64,000 nucleotides of DNA from Melampsora larici-populina 98AG31 (taxonomy: Eukaryota > Basidiomycota > Pucciniomycetes > Pucciniales > Melampsoraceae), in the NCBI RefSeq assembly GCF_000204055.1, contig NW_006768795.1, positions 62,001-126,000 on the forward strand, read 5' to 3'. The position numbers and the translations under genes were made by a program. Of this stretch, positions 46,924 to 58,886 are shown piece by piece. Numbering within the stretch: the stretch's first letter is position 1; every line of letters starts with the position of its first letter. Under the pieces are notes generated by a model. That model was not told the origin of the DNA and ran no database searches. It worked only from the letters and a program-made list of their open reading frames with translations.

Positions 46924-49900
46924 TCATCTAGGTTTTTTCAAAACAGATCCACTAATCCCTTCATCCCCAACCAAATCCCTTACCCTCTTCACCCCACCAC
47001 TTCCAAGGGTCAAACCCAGAGCAAGATTAGTCGAAGATTTATGACTACAACTAAGATTATTTGAACTACAACTACAGGATCGAGGATTGAGGAGATTCTT
47101 ATTCTTATGATTCAGAAGATGATGATGATGATGATTACTACTACTGGCTAATAAAAGTTCAGGTTGGATTCGATCGATTAATGAGCTCGATTTACTTCCA
47201 GTCGGGTTTAATTGAATCACTCTATTAAATTTGGTGGGATTTGATCGCGAATTCTTTTGTTTTCTTTTTGGATCTGATTTAGTTAATTCTGAATACCTTC
47301 TCATACACTAAAAGCGCCCCCGAGAAAATAATCACAATCAGGTTCTTTCTTGAAATCTCTTTTGTTGTTCAGAATGGAAAGAGATTGACGAATAAATTCC
47401 AAAGCAAAACGACTTGACTTACATGATTATCAGTTCTTCTACCATTAAAACTTTTACTAATCTCAGACCAAGTTTTAGATTCCTGATTCCTCAACCTTAA
47501 AATCTTTTCATCTTCCTATAAAACCCTCAATCAAATCCTCAATTCTCCCATTCAAGAATCCAATTCCAAAAGAACAAGCAGAAGTAGATCACCAACCTCA
47601 GAAGTCCAATTCCCAACCACGATCCTAGGATCCAAAATATTACACCACCTCTCCCGACACTGTGCATCAGTCCTACCTCTAACTCTAGGAGCCACATCTT
47701 TCCAAACCATTCCACAAGCTGCAACCGCATTCCTTAAAGCTTCATCTTCATTCGCATCCCATTTACCTTTCTTAATATCAGGTCTTAAAGTCTTACTCCA
47801 TCGATTAATACATTGATTTGAAGATCTACCACAATGATTTGCCACTATGAAAGATTTTTGTCAATCAGAAGGTCAAGAAGAATGATAATTTTTGGGAAGG
47901 GGGGTCGTCAAACTAACCGGCTTGCCAATTTTGTCCGTACATTGAAACTCCTTCTTTTAATAACAAATCATCACTCTCATTCCATTCTTTTCTTTCTTGA
48001 GTGACCATTCTATATTGTTTTACACATTCAGCTGCAGTTCTTCTAGTCTAACCAAACAAGAAACAAAACAAGAATTCATCCCCCAAACAATACCCAAACA
48101 AAAAGAAAAATCAATCAGATTTTAAATAATGGATGGGTTTGATTAAAAAGAAGTAAAGGAAATATAAACTAAACGCCTAATTGATTTGAAATCGATTTCC
48201 AATCTTTTTCATGATTCCTTTTGACGATTTCAAATAATTTATCAATTTCATCAGATTGCCATTTAGTTCGATTTAAATTCGGATTTTGTCTTTGATTCCA
48301 TTGAATTCTACATTCGATTGGAGATCTATCTGGTAACTTTTTATAAGAAACCAATTCAAAAACCCATCAAAACCTAAAACCTCAAACAAACAAGAAATGA
48401 TAAAAAAAGATCTTACTGCTTGTGAAATTACAGTCCAATCCACTTGATCTGAATATTTGATTATATCATCAATTGAAGGAATTAATTGAGAAGTTCCAGA
48501 AAATCCTCGTTCTTTACTAATTTTAATCCGTTTGACTTGTAATATGATTTCTTCTTCTAATTTTCTTCTTTCTCCAACTTGCCCTACAAAGAAAACAAAA
48601 ATGATAAACCTTAAGTCTCAGTTAGTTTTAACGGTCATGGTAAATTGTAAGAAAAAACTGAAAAAAAACAACTGAGAGAAATCTAAACTCAAACAAGCTT
48701 GTTGATGTAAAATTGAATTGTATCGATCTCTTTTGGTCCCATCTTCATGTACAGGTACATCCTAAAATCAAAAAGAAACAAAGCGCACACATTCCCCCAC
48801 CAAAAAGAATTCAATAAGTGGAGGATATGATCTTGTGAAAAGAAATGATAGAGGATCAGAATGGAGGAATGGAAATCACTCAAACTTGACCAAATTTATA
48901 TTTGAACCAAGGTAAGGACACCGTACGAGATCCTTCAGCCACGATGACCATGTTAACTTCAGAACTACTAGTAAGGAAGTTTGATTGAATTGATTGAATT
49001 GGCGTTTGAGTTTGAGATGGTGATGGGGCTTGAGATTGAGATTGAGATTGGGGTTGGGATTGGGATTGAGCAGTGAGAGTTTGTTGCTGAATGGTATTAG
49101 CATAATGAGTTGCAAGTGACTACATAATTTCGAAAGAATAAAGAAAACAGATTAGAGACTATATTCGTACACTTCAATAAGCTGAATAGCTATTACAACT
49201 TTTACAATCAGGTTCGATAAAAAGAAGAACTCGCCTCAAGTTCTTCGCCTCTTTCTAAGGCTAGATTGAGTTGATCTAATAAAGCTCTGATCTGATTTGA
49301 ATAAGTTTCATTTGATTCTAAAGCTAATTCAGTTTCATTATCAATCATATCTAATGATAAATCTTGAGCCAATAAATGTTGATCGATTGAAGCCAATAAC
49401 AAATCATCAAATCCATCTGAATGAGTTTGAGGTGGATTTTGATCAAGGATAGAAGGCGTAGAAAGTCCCAATAAGAAGCTATCTAGATCAGAATGATTAG
49501 AATGATCTAGAAAGTTTGAAGACTGGATTTGATCTAATGAAGAATGGGTTGGAAGATCGGTTCTTGGTGTGTTTTCTGATGAGGAAGATGATGAGAATGA
49601 GTTGGAGAATTGGATTTGATGAACTTTATGAGTCGGATTAGATGAAGTATTAAAAATTGAATCAAATGTAAGAGAAGATGAATGATGTGGATCGAATGAA
49701 TGATCATGAGTTTGAAGTACTGAAAGAGCTGATAATAAATCTTGAGCATGACGATGTTGATCGATAGAGTGAAACTGATCATGTTGCTGATCATTTGTTG
49801 AGGATAATAAAGTATGTGAATCTTGAGGTAAAGAACCTAATAAGAGAGAATGAAAGGCTTGGTCTTCTTCTGTTGAATGAAGTGAGGTTTGATGATCAGT

Positions 49901-50347
49901 TTCGACGGGTAAAACATTTGAAGCCAATTCAGATAAGATTGAAAGTGAATCCAAGTGAGCTTCATTGGTTTGAGATTCATGTTCAGATTGAGGTTCCGAT
50001 TGAGATTGATGAAAAGTTAAAGATTGAATGAAAGATTGTAAATTCGATTCGATTTCTCTTTCCAATTCACGATCTCGTTCTAGCTCTTGCTCTTGTTCAT
50101 CTTGTTGAGCTTTTTGCACATCTGATCGTTCTTGACTCTCTTTCCCTTCTGGTTCTTCTATTTCGTGACTAGGTTCGTTTTCAGTCTCTTGATCATTTTC
50201 TGATTTCTGTTGATCTGAGTTTTCGGTTTCCAAGAGGTTTATCTCTGATTCGTTTGATGAAGTGTTTAGAGATTCTAGACCAGGATGGATATTTTGAGGT
50301 TCTTGAGATTGATTTTGAATGAGTTGATGGTCATCAGATTGAGTCAT
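46924..50347 (-). CDS. SNAPC4-like transcription factor with 4.5 Myb repeats
   Basis: Exons (minus): 50347-49235, 49119-48886, 48761-48689, 48583-48417, 48336-48175, 48047-47918, 47844-47597, 47515-47423, 47307-46924; 2604 nt, 867 aa. Residues 1-371 are Gln/Ser/His/Glu-rich and disordered. After a linker with ILHQQ come a half Myb repeat (WTVISQALPDRSPIECRIQW) and four full repeats, each with three spaced Trp or equivalents: around WQSDEIDKL, WNESDDLLL, WDANEDEAL and WTSEEDEKI, closing GRRTDNHCMRRY. One half plus four repeats is the signature of SNAPC4, the DNA-binding subunit of the snRNA-activating complex (Pol II/III snRNA promoters). The tail is Ser/Asn/His-rich. The first intron appears to be GC-AG, because only GAG/GCGAGT keeps the frame. 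Confidence 0.85.
49010..49075. repeat. Hexanucleotide-like coding repeat (Ser-Gln) in exon 2
   Basis: Repeats of GATTGA/GGTTGG-type hexamers on the plus strand encode a QSQSQPQSQSQSQ run on the minus strand, within the disordered linker of the SNAPC4-like protein. Confidence 0.7.
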
Positions 50348-51569
50348 GATTGATATTGAGTATGATATTAGTTGATTGATACTACATAGAGTAAGATATC
50401 TATGGATTGAATGGAGATGACCATTACCATGATTCTGATTGAGATGGTGATGAGATGACTATTGAACATTCAAGTTCACCATTCAGACCGCATAGATCGA
50501 TGAAAGTCATCAAACCAAACCCAGTGAATTCAAAGCGTAATCCAAATGTACATACGCGATCCGAGCCGATACCGGTCCGCCGCAGCTGTCACTGACCATC
50601 GTGCATGTCGTGCGAAAACACTTTGCCCCACGAGATGTTTTTTCAGCTACTTTCTCATACGACCCCAATGTGTAGTACACCTCTTTTGGTATGATCACAA
50701 TAGGCTTCCCCCAATAATGGTGCATGGCTCTTGCCATACCAGGCCTTATAAGGAGGCCAAATGATGGACTTTGATCCCATGAATGGACCTTGCTGCCACT
50801 CTTTTGTTTAATGATTGCCAGTCCTCGTGAGCAAACACCCAGTTCAAACTAAATGCAATCCAAAATATGACTTCCCAAAAACAATCATTCTTGAAAAACC
50901 CAAAGCACCAACTTGCAACTTCAAAGTCAATGGACACAAGTACAACAACAACAAAGTCCAGAGGCCTCACTCATATGTGGCACTCACACTCACAGAGGTG
51001 TGTCACTGGAGATTAAACTATGACACATGTGTAAAATTTTTCAGACAATTGCATATCCACAAGAAGAAAAAAGGAAGTCAGTGACCCACAGCAGCTGAAT
51101 CAATTGTTGTACTTCAAACTGATTTGTATTTTATCTTTTCATTGACTTGCTCAATTTATCTATTTAGTATTTTTCCAGATTACAAGAAGCAATATGCAAG
51201 GATGTAAAGTGTCCTTTTGGCATAGTACAATATTAATTTGCAATAGTAGTCAGCCCAGCATATATGTGCTCACCACAAGTGTTGCACATGATCATGAAAT
51301 TTTGTGTCATCCTTGGCAACATGGTAGTAGGGGACAAGCAGGATGATGGATTGAGGTTGTGAGATGTAATACCTCTGGTGTATATAGCAGAGGTTCTATG
51401 TGCTGAACACAACATAGGTCCTTTATATATGGCTATTCAGCACCAAATTGAAGATTCAAATATACATCATCAACTGCAAGATGACCTTCTTGAGCATCTT
51501 TGGCAACATTGTGGTGATCTATATCAAGCTGCGGCTGCTCCTGCTTGATCATCATGTGTAAATTTTGTC
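50348..51569. other. Intergenic region upstream of the SNAPC4-like gene
   Basis: 5' flank of the SNAPC4-like gene, then sequence with a 75-residue minus-strand frame at 50510-50737 (starts at ATG; contains IVIIPKEVYYTLGSYEKVAE and SDSCGGPVSARIAYVHLDYA). Its composition is protein-like, but I recognise no family and see no introns or signal peptide. Possibly a gene remnant. Confidence 0.35.
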
Positions 51570-52144
51570 TTTGTTGAAGTGATTGGGAGTATAATTGGCC
51601 ATAAGGGATATCTGTACACTTGAGCCATAGCACCCTCACTAAATATGTACAGCAGGATGGGTTGATTGGGAGCTATCATATACATACAGAGCCGCGGAGC
51701 TATTAGCTCATCTGAATAAATAAACCATATGTAATACCATCTGTAATTATTTTCAGTTTGACAAAAGCATCACAAAGATCAATTACATGCACTGACCCAT
51801 AGTTTTAGTGTAATGTTATTAAATAAACTTCATGTAACACCCTCTGTTTCACTGTCAAATGGCTTCCAGAGTATTGCCTGAGTAGCTATGGAGGTAAATG
51901 TAGTCAAGTTTTGAGGATTTGTCAAACTGGTTTTGTGATGTATCACATTTGATTTACTTCTTCACATGAGCAGAGAGCTGAGCAGACCTGTGTGTACATG
52001 ATAGCTAACAATTTACTCAGCTCCAAGCATATGTAATGTGGGTTTTATGGCTCAGGTGTGCAGTGATCAATTCTTTATGACCAATGATGCTTGCAATCAT
52101 TTTTGCCTGCTCAATTGAAAGGAAGTTGTTTGATGTTTACAGTG
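51570..52144 (+). mobile_element. CACTG MITE copy lacking its left tip
   Basis: The right end TTGTTTGATGTTTACAGTG is intact. Leftward the element can be followed through CTCAGGTGTGCAGTGAT, CTGAGCAGACCTGTGTGTAC and GTAACACCCTCTGTTTCACT to about 51590 (TTGAGCCATAGCACC). The outermost left bases are not recognisable. Confidence 0.7.
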
Positions 52145-52849
52145 CTTGAGTTTTGTTTTTTTCATTTCAATCGTCATCACATATTAGGTGCCTTTCCTAT
52201 ATTATTGTTTTCTATATTTCAATTGTGTGTATTCTGTGACCTTGTGTGTTATTTGCTTTTTTTGTTGTTGGTGGCAAATCATATTATGGGTTTCTTTGGT
52301 TCAGTAAAACTTTGATGTGTTTTGGGTTTTATTTGGATCATGTGTATGATATAACTTTTGCTGTTTACTTTGTATGATATGGGTAATCGGACCCTGTTTG
52401 CTTTGCATTGTATTTCTTGTTGTCTGCTGTGAATCATATTATAGCTTTTGTTCATTTTAGCTATGTTTTTTTTGGAAAACCTTGGCTGTTTTTCTTCTTG
52501 TTGTTCAACATATAGCTTTGTTTTGTTTTGATTTGTAGAACATGTTTATATCAATCAAGCCTTTGGCTAGTTTGTTTTGTTGTTCTCCACTCATTTGCTA
52601 TTTAGACTGATTTGTCGTTGTTGTTTCAAAACATCTTCAATTCACTCATCTTTGGCTTAGTATTTTTGATGTTCTCATTGCCTTATTATTTTTTGTAAGC
52701 TTATATCATGTGGCACAGATTTCAATCTCATAACTCCAAAAATCAAACCAAGGGTCTTTACAATAAATGTTAAGGCTGTGTTCACTTAAACACTTTTCTT
52801 GCAAAAAATTGCTTTCTTGAATGTTGAGAAATTGTGTTAGAGTTCTGTG

Positions 52850-53036
52850 CAAGATATGAATAGAACTTGCACAGATCTTGCACAAAACTTGCAAGTTGGT
52901 CTCACACAGTTTTTACACGTTTTGGAACACAATAACTTGGGTTGTCAAAAAAATTAATGTGCAAAATTAGTGCAAAAAATCTTGCACAAATCTTGCACAG
53001 ATCTTGCAGGTTGGTCTTGCACAGATCTTGCACAGG
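52850..53036 (+). repeat. Cluster of CTTGCACAGAT-type short repeats
   Basis: CTTGCACA(G/A)(A)T(C)TTGCA words occur at least seven times in two blocks (52866-52895 and 52981-53036), separated by a T-rich segment. GTGTTCA-like words bracket the region in inverse orientation, suggesting a decayed small element. Confidence 0.45.
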
Positions 53037-53485
53037 TTTGAACACCATAATTATTTACAAGCATTCATTAAACCACAGAATGCTACTAAAAAGTCTTTTT
53101 TTTCATCACTTTCCAATAATTTCATAACACTACATTTTTCTCCTTCTGTGATATCTATTCTCAACCTTCTCTCATCAATTGCCTCCTTTGTAAAGTTTTC
53201 CAGAAATTTCACAAGGTACCTTCCACCATACAGATCCCCTCAAATCTTTTTCAAAGTCCACTCTCATTGTACAAAACCTTTCAAAATTCATCTAACACAA
53301 CCCTCCTCCAAAACCATCCTCCTCCTCTATTCTTGATCAATCTCCTTCTGCACTCAACTCATATTATCATTCTCTTTTTTATCTTTATCTTAATCTTACC
53401 CTTTTTCAACCCAAGTCATCTTTTCTCATCTTTGATATGAGGCAAACAGATTCCTGAGCAAGCTTTACCATTATACAATAACACA

Positions 53486-53594
53486 GCACTAAGCATAAAC
53501 AATCTACAAACAAAAATGATCAATGGTTTCTCCATCAAAAAAGTTCTGACACACCATTGATCATTTTTGTTTGTAGATTGTTTACACTTAGGGC
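53486..53594. repeat. Long perfect hairpin (32-bp arms, 25-nt loop)
   Basis: 53496-53527 and 53553-53584 are exact inverse complements (TAAACAATCTACAAACAAAA and onward). With a few mismatches the arms extend to about 42 bp (CAGCACTAAGCA versus the complement of TACACTTAGGGCTG). The loop is unrelated. It lies within no supported gene. Confidence 0.8.
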
Positions 53595-54512
53595 TGGCTG
53601 GTCTACAGAACCAATCACAAGTGTGAGCAAGAATTACAGTAAGAATAGCTTGGCTACTTACCAATGCTAGGAGATTTAGTACTGGACCAGAATGATCATT
53701 GTCTTGAGCCACAACTTGTGTGTCTGATCACTGTGGGAATGACCTGATCTAGAGCCATTGAATACCAAGTCTAGACGGCTGATAAACCATGAACGGGTAG
53801 GTACTGAACCGTTCATTCAACTGTGTCCGGAATTTTTCGATCCCTCAAAAAAGTGTAAGTTAAGAAGGTGATTACTGGGCAGTATTGGTTGTTGTAACGG
53901 TTGGCGATTGCAACTTCACTACCCAGGAACTTAGGATCCCTTTTGTGGTATCGGAGGACGTAGGTGGCCATCGTACCACAGTTGGAAATCAGAAGTGAAG
54001 ATCTTTGTTGTTGGTTTCTTCTCTCAGGGACAGAAAACGTGCCAAACCGATTCCCCGTCGGTAAGGGTTGATCTATGCTTGAGGTTCGACTGGTAGCTGG
54101 GCAGTTCTTGGGGGGGGGATTGAGTCGTTTCTTTGGCTCGTTCGATTTTTAAGCTTCGGATATCCTCTCTGACCTCTTTGATAGTTTCGATGAACATCGA
54201 CATCACACTTTGAAGTAGTGCGTCGTTAGCGGAAGTTCAAGGGAAGTTAAGACGTCTTGCATCATGTCCATATAATTTAGACCTCGGTTTGGGTTCTGGT
54301 TTTTCGCGGGGTGATTTGTGTCGTCCTCTTGTCTTTCCGGAGAGCGTTTGGACGGCATATGGGGGTGATGAAATCGTTTCTGAGTTGATGATCAGCTGAT
54401 ATATGAAATATTTTGACTCTTGAGGGAGTGTGAAGTGAGAGTTGTGCGTGACACTTCACGGATTTCACGGTATGACCCGACCGTGCCTCGGCAACTGGCT
54501 CCCTCACGAAGA

Positions 54513-55539
54513 ATGACCATCAAACAACTTTTGTCTTGCATCCCTCGCCTTCATCCTCGTCTTCGTCTTCGTTCTTCCCTCATCGCAGTACCCTTGCCAG
54601 TGCCTTTCGAAAGTCGTCCCAACCTTCAACCAATCCCGCCCATCTGGCCCATCTCAACCTACCCTCACCTAAGACACATCACAAACCAACCCAACATTCG
54701 ATGTCCAGAATGTGGAGCTAATTCAGAACCATCCTCAACCGATCAATCATCATCAACTTCCAAATCCATCTGTCACCGCTGTGAAAGCTTTCTACCACTC
54801 ACAGTTGCAGGCTCTCATTTTTCCCTGTTCGGTCTACCCAAAACTTACCGACTCGATCGACCTGCACTACGTCTTAAATACCATCAATGGCAACAATTAG
54901 TTCATCCTGATCTCATTGCCGGTCGTCAAAACACCACTCCTCCTCCACTCGATCGATCAGATCTCAATCGGATCTCCCAGGCTGAGTTAGCTTCGCAGTG
55001 GAGTATTCTTGTAAACCAAGCTCGAGCCACTCTAGAGGATGATGTAAAACGAGCGGCTTATATGGTATCTACGTTCTTCTGTTCTTCTGAACGGTTTATG
55101 TTTTCTGACATATCAGACTGATCCCACGTATCCTTACATCTCTACTCCGGGCACTCAAGCTTGAGTTAGACGGAAGGCTTTCAATGCCTGATGAAAGTGG
55201 GGATAAGTCAGTAGATCCAAATCTCTTGATGACATTAATGGAATCACACGAGCAGCTAGAAGAAGCCAAGACTGAGGTAGAAGTGATCGAACTTCAAAAC
55301 GCCAACAAACGTACGTGAACTGATCTTATATAGAGTTCATCCCATCCAAGCTGATTATGGGAAACCCCGGGGTGTTAGAAATCATCCAAGAAACCGTCTT
55401 AAAGCTTGAGCAATTATGGAATTCCGATCGTCAACTTGACATTCAGACACTCGAACGTGCAAGGGCATTGGCCATCAAATTGAGATACTTGGAAACTATC
55501 GATCACAATTGTCGTGAATGGCGTCCACCGATCAGATGA
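54513..55539 (+). CDS. JAC1: Mitochondrial J-domain co-chaperone HscB/Jac1
   Basis: Predicted mitochondrial-matrix co-chaperone that hands iron-sulphur clusters from the Isu scaffold to Hsp70 (Ssq1/mtHsp70). Exons 54513-55064, 55160-55310 and 55379-55539; 864 nt, 287 aa. The Arg-rich, acid-poor start (MTIKQLLSCIPRLHPRLRLR) is a targeting presequence. CPEC (64-67) and CHRC (87-90) form a zinc-knuckle-like tetracysteine as in animal HSCB. The J domain runs from HFSLFGLP to RAAYM, with HPD at 131-133. The C-terminal HscB three-helix domain follows (LELDGRL; LMESHEQLEEA; LAIKLRYLETIDHNCREW). The ATG at 54513 is the first in frame. 3' sites CTCAAG and GTTAG are inferred from frame. Confidence 0.92.
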
Positions 55540-56081
55540 ATTTTCCCCATCACGCCTTTTCATGTTGGTTGGGGCAGGAGTTGAGCGAAAGGAAATCGTA
55601 GAACGTAGAGGCTTGGGAGTAGAAGTTTGGTTGTTATTGTAGTCAGTCCACTTGGGAGCCGGTGCAAATTAGAAGGTGTAGCACCGGATCAACTTGAAAG
55701 GACGTCCCTCGCCTTCGAGGTACATTTCTTTTGATCTGTATGATATTTTCAACCTAATCAATCGTAAAAGCATCAAAGTGGTTAAGAATCTGATCACTAT
55801 GCATAAATGAAACTAAATCACTTTAGATCAAGATCTCAAAATGATATCCATGACTTGAATCAACATGAATTATGTAAAGATGAAAAAAGACAACTTTCAC
55901 AAGTCCTTTAGTAAGTTGAGTTTATTAAAAGAACGATCATTATGATTGATAAGAAATCAAAGATGAACAAACAAATCGAATGCAATGCACCAAGTATACC
56001 CCAACACTCAAGAGAAAAAAATGACAAACCATGCAAAAGTCAAACAAAAACGTAAGACATCAATGATCTAATCCAAAAAAT
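55540..56081. other. Convergent 3' spacer
   Basis: 540 bp between the ends of JAC1 (plus) and the minus-strand aldehyde dehydrogenase. It should contain both polyadenylation regions; nothing else is seen. Confidence 0.5.
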
Positions 56082-58262
56082 CTAAAGCTTAGGTACTTCA
56101 TCAGGTTTAGATTGACCTTTAAGATCAGAAGGACCCATGATCCAAGAATACAAATTAAATTTAGATTCAGTATAAGGAGGATACCTAATAGCAAAAGCTT
56201 GATCAGTCCAACTAGCTAGATTTGCACAAGATCTTTCATATGTAAATGTTAAAAATGAATGATATCCATGATAACTTCCAGTTCCCTATTTCCGAAAACC
56301 GCCCCCAAAGAAATTAAGATATTAAGATTAGTGTTTTGTTTTGATTTGTTTTGATGGTTTGAATCTTGTTTTGAATGAAATCTTGTAAAACTTAACTGAT
56401 TGACCAACTCCACCAAATGGTAAACCACCAATTGTGAATTGAATTAAAAGATCATTACCAATAATCTGTCCTGACTTAGAATGTTTTCTCACTACATATT
56501 AAGCCAATCCAAGCATTAATAAAGAATCAGGTAAACAAATCAGAATCATCATCGAAAACTTGATCAAAAAGAGTGCAAAGATACTAACCAAGTTCAAAGT
56601 TTTGAGAAGATTTAGTAAACACATAAATCGCTAATGGTTCAGAATCCGATATCTTTGGCAAAACGTCTTGAATTAATTCGTCTTCGGTTTCATAAGTAAG
56701 GATAGGTAAGATAGGTCCAAAGATTTCATCTTTTAAAATTTCATCATCATCTTTCAAATCTCGAATTAATGTTAATGGGATTCTTAGATCTTCATGAGGA
56801 TCCGATTTCTTTGATTTAATTTGAATACTTTCTTCAATCTCAATGATTTCTCCTTTAGTAATTGATAATAAATCGTTTAATCTATTAAACTGATTGAGAT
56901 TAATAATCTTACAAAATTGATCTTTTAATCCTAATCCGTTACTTTGAAGTTCACTTTCGGTTGATTCTTTAGGATATAATTCTTGAACCGCTTTCTTCAA
57001 AGATTCAATTAATTTGGTCTCATTCTTTTTAGATACTAAGATATGATTAGGTGCAATACAAGTCTGACCTGCATTCATTCCTTTTCCCCAAATCAATCTT
57101 TTAGCTGTTATATCAAAATCAGTATCATCAAAAACAATAGCTGGACATTTTCCACCTACACATCAAACCCCCCATCCCCAGAAAAACAAGACGTCAGTCA
57201 ATCAATCTTCATCATTTCAAAAAAGTTCACAACACAAACCTAATTCTAATGTCACAGGTGTTAAATTCTCAGCAGCACATTTAGCCACAATCTTTCCAAT
57301 CTGAGTAGACCCAGTAAAGAAGATATGATCGAATTTAAGATGAAGTAAAGTAGTAGATTGTTCTTTGGCTCCATTGATGATTCGAATATGATTGGAATCC
57401 ATGTATTGAGGTATCAATTTCGATAATAAAAAAGCCACAGATGGTGCTTGTTCTGATGGTTTGAAAATAATCGAGTTTCCTCCTGATATAGCACCTACTA
57501 ACGGATTAAGTAACAAAGAAATCGGATAACTAATCGAATCATGATACAAAGGATTGGTTAGTTGAGTTGAATCTGATGAAAGATCAAGATTGGATTTGAA
57601 AGGATCACTGACTTCCAAGCTCCAATGATCATCACTAAACCTTTAGGTTCATGATACGTCTTGGGAGAAGCTAGAAACCAAATCAAACTAGTCTTGGCGT
57701 TGATTGGCTTTATCCATGATTTCAAATTATTGATTGCAAATGAAACTTCTTGACGTGTACCATCTAATTCAGCTATATGTGCTTCAGATCTCGATCTACC
57801 TAACTTGAATACCAGCAAAAAGAAAAAGAAAGCTTTCAGAAATCGATTTGGTTCAAGAAGTGTGTGTGTTTTGCAAAACTTACGTCTTGGTTTAAAGCTT
57901 CTTCTAAAAGTGTTTCGTTTTCTTGTAAAAGGTATGCTAGTTGTTTTAATTGCTTTTCCAAAATAAAGTTTACAATTTCAAGTTGATTTAATTAATTTTA
58001 TCAAAGTTCTTTAAAGTGATTAAAGGAGATAGTAGAAAAAAAACAGATTCCAAGACTTACATGAAGTCTCCATTCGATCGTATGAGTGAGCCGTGTCAAG
58101 TGATTAGTACGAAGTTCTTGATGAATCTATTATATAACATCATCGAATCTTTTAGTACTTGGTTCGTGGTTTCAATCGAGATTGAAAAGTGTGCAGGCTT
58201 ACATTGTGAATCTCTTCGATTGAAGTGAATTGAGATTCCAGTTGTTCTGCTAAAGAGCCCAT
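56082..58262 (-). CDS. Fatty-aldehyde dehydrogenase (ALDH3-like), soluble paralog
   Basis: NAD(P)+-dependent oxidation of (long-chain) aldehydes is predicted. Exons (minus): 58262-58203, 58126-58061, 57952-57884, 57803-57613, 57529-57240, 57155-56589, 56491-56397, 56285-56082; 1542 nt, 513 aa. Active-site features: catalytic Cys258 in GKGMNAGQTC, general-base Glu224 in TLELGG, the cofactor-binding FFTGST loop, EIFGPILP, and FGGVGQSGTGSYHG near the end. The closest family is ALDH3/Hfd1, judging by the GQTCIAP and LIWGKGMN text. Unlike its neighbour it has no C-terminal membrane helix; it ends PDEVPKL, a weak PTS1-like tripeptide. All seven introns match the divergent paralog in position and phase. 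Confidence 0.93.
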
Positions 58263-58886
58263 CTTGATCTGCAGATGGTTTGAAGTTGGAATAAACAAAA
58301 AGAATGAATAAAATCAAAGTTGAATGATCTGGTTGGTGATATTGTTGAGGTTGTGGTTATGATTGTGATTGACGTAAAAGTTGAAAATTTTGGAGACGCG
58401 CTTAATTTTCATATTTGTACACCTCGCGGTTTCATATGCGGGCACGTGCCCGGATTCTACTTTGTATCCCCTAATTGTATTGAACAATTTAAACTTGATT
58501 GCGAAGCTGGTGAACGAATTCAATCTGAACCTCATAGCCGTATGTAGGTCAATTTGTACGAATCGGTTGATTGAGGTCTTGATGATGTGAGTGAGATGAG
58601 ACATGGTCAGAGTCTCAGAGATGTGCTGGGATGATCTTGTGACTGAAGCGAGAAAGCGATGAATCAGGATGAATCGGTGAGTGTTTGGTGATCAATGATG
58701 AATATGATGATGTCATCACAAATGGATTTCCAAGCTTTCGATCAGTATACAGACACCCTTCAATTCATCACAGCTCATGAAGTTTTCTTCTTGACTTCTC
58801 ATTCTCTTCATCATTCAAGCCTCTTCTTCTTTACCAATCTCTCATATCAGTAGAAATAGTCATCATATCATATCAATATCAATATC
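58263..58886. promoter_or_regulatory. Shared divergent promoter region of the two aldehyde dehydrogenase genes
   Basis: This 624-bp region separates two start codons facing outwards, so both promoters lie here. It contains a 12-bp perfect palindrome GGGCACGTGCCC (58440-58451, with a CACGTG E-box core) and the end of a GGGGATACAAAG element (58460-58471) next to TA. No TATA box is convincing. The CACGTG core could bind a bHLH factor, but that is only a guess from the motif. Confidence 0.55.
58400..58473 (-). mobile_element. Orphan end of a GGGGATACAAAG element
   Basis: The complement reads TA/GGGGATACAAAGTAGAATCC, matching the first 12-13 bases of the element at 40220-41486, and then diverges (GGGCACGTGCCCG). 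No matching opposite end was found between here and either gene, so this is a truncated or diverged relative. Confidence 0.5.

Larger units (their letters stand above)
52145..54512. other. Repeat-rich intergenic region
   Basis: Pyrimidine-rich, TG-rich sequence (52150-52720), then a cluster of TCTTGCACA words, a long hairpin at 53486-53594, and at about 53740-54230 sequence with minus-strand frames (such as SLKIERAKETTQ and EKKPTTKIFTSDF) reminiscent of a retrotransposon remnant. No intact gene. Confidence 0.4.

Noticed and set aside
50510..50737. 75-residue ATG frame called as a gene
   Set aside because: Composition is plausible but there is no homology, introns, signal or neighbour support; mentioned only as a possible remnant.
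53416..53712. 98-residue Cys-containing minus-strand frame
   Set aside because: It spans the long hairpin, so part of it is one arm read against the other; no signal peptide in the right place.
53740..54300. Retrotransposon gag/LTR remnant
   Set aside because: A TGGTATCGGAGGAC word resembles a primer-binding site and some frames look gag-like, but there are no paired LTRs or conserved motifs, so I did not call an element.
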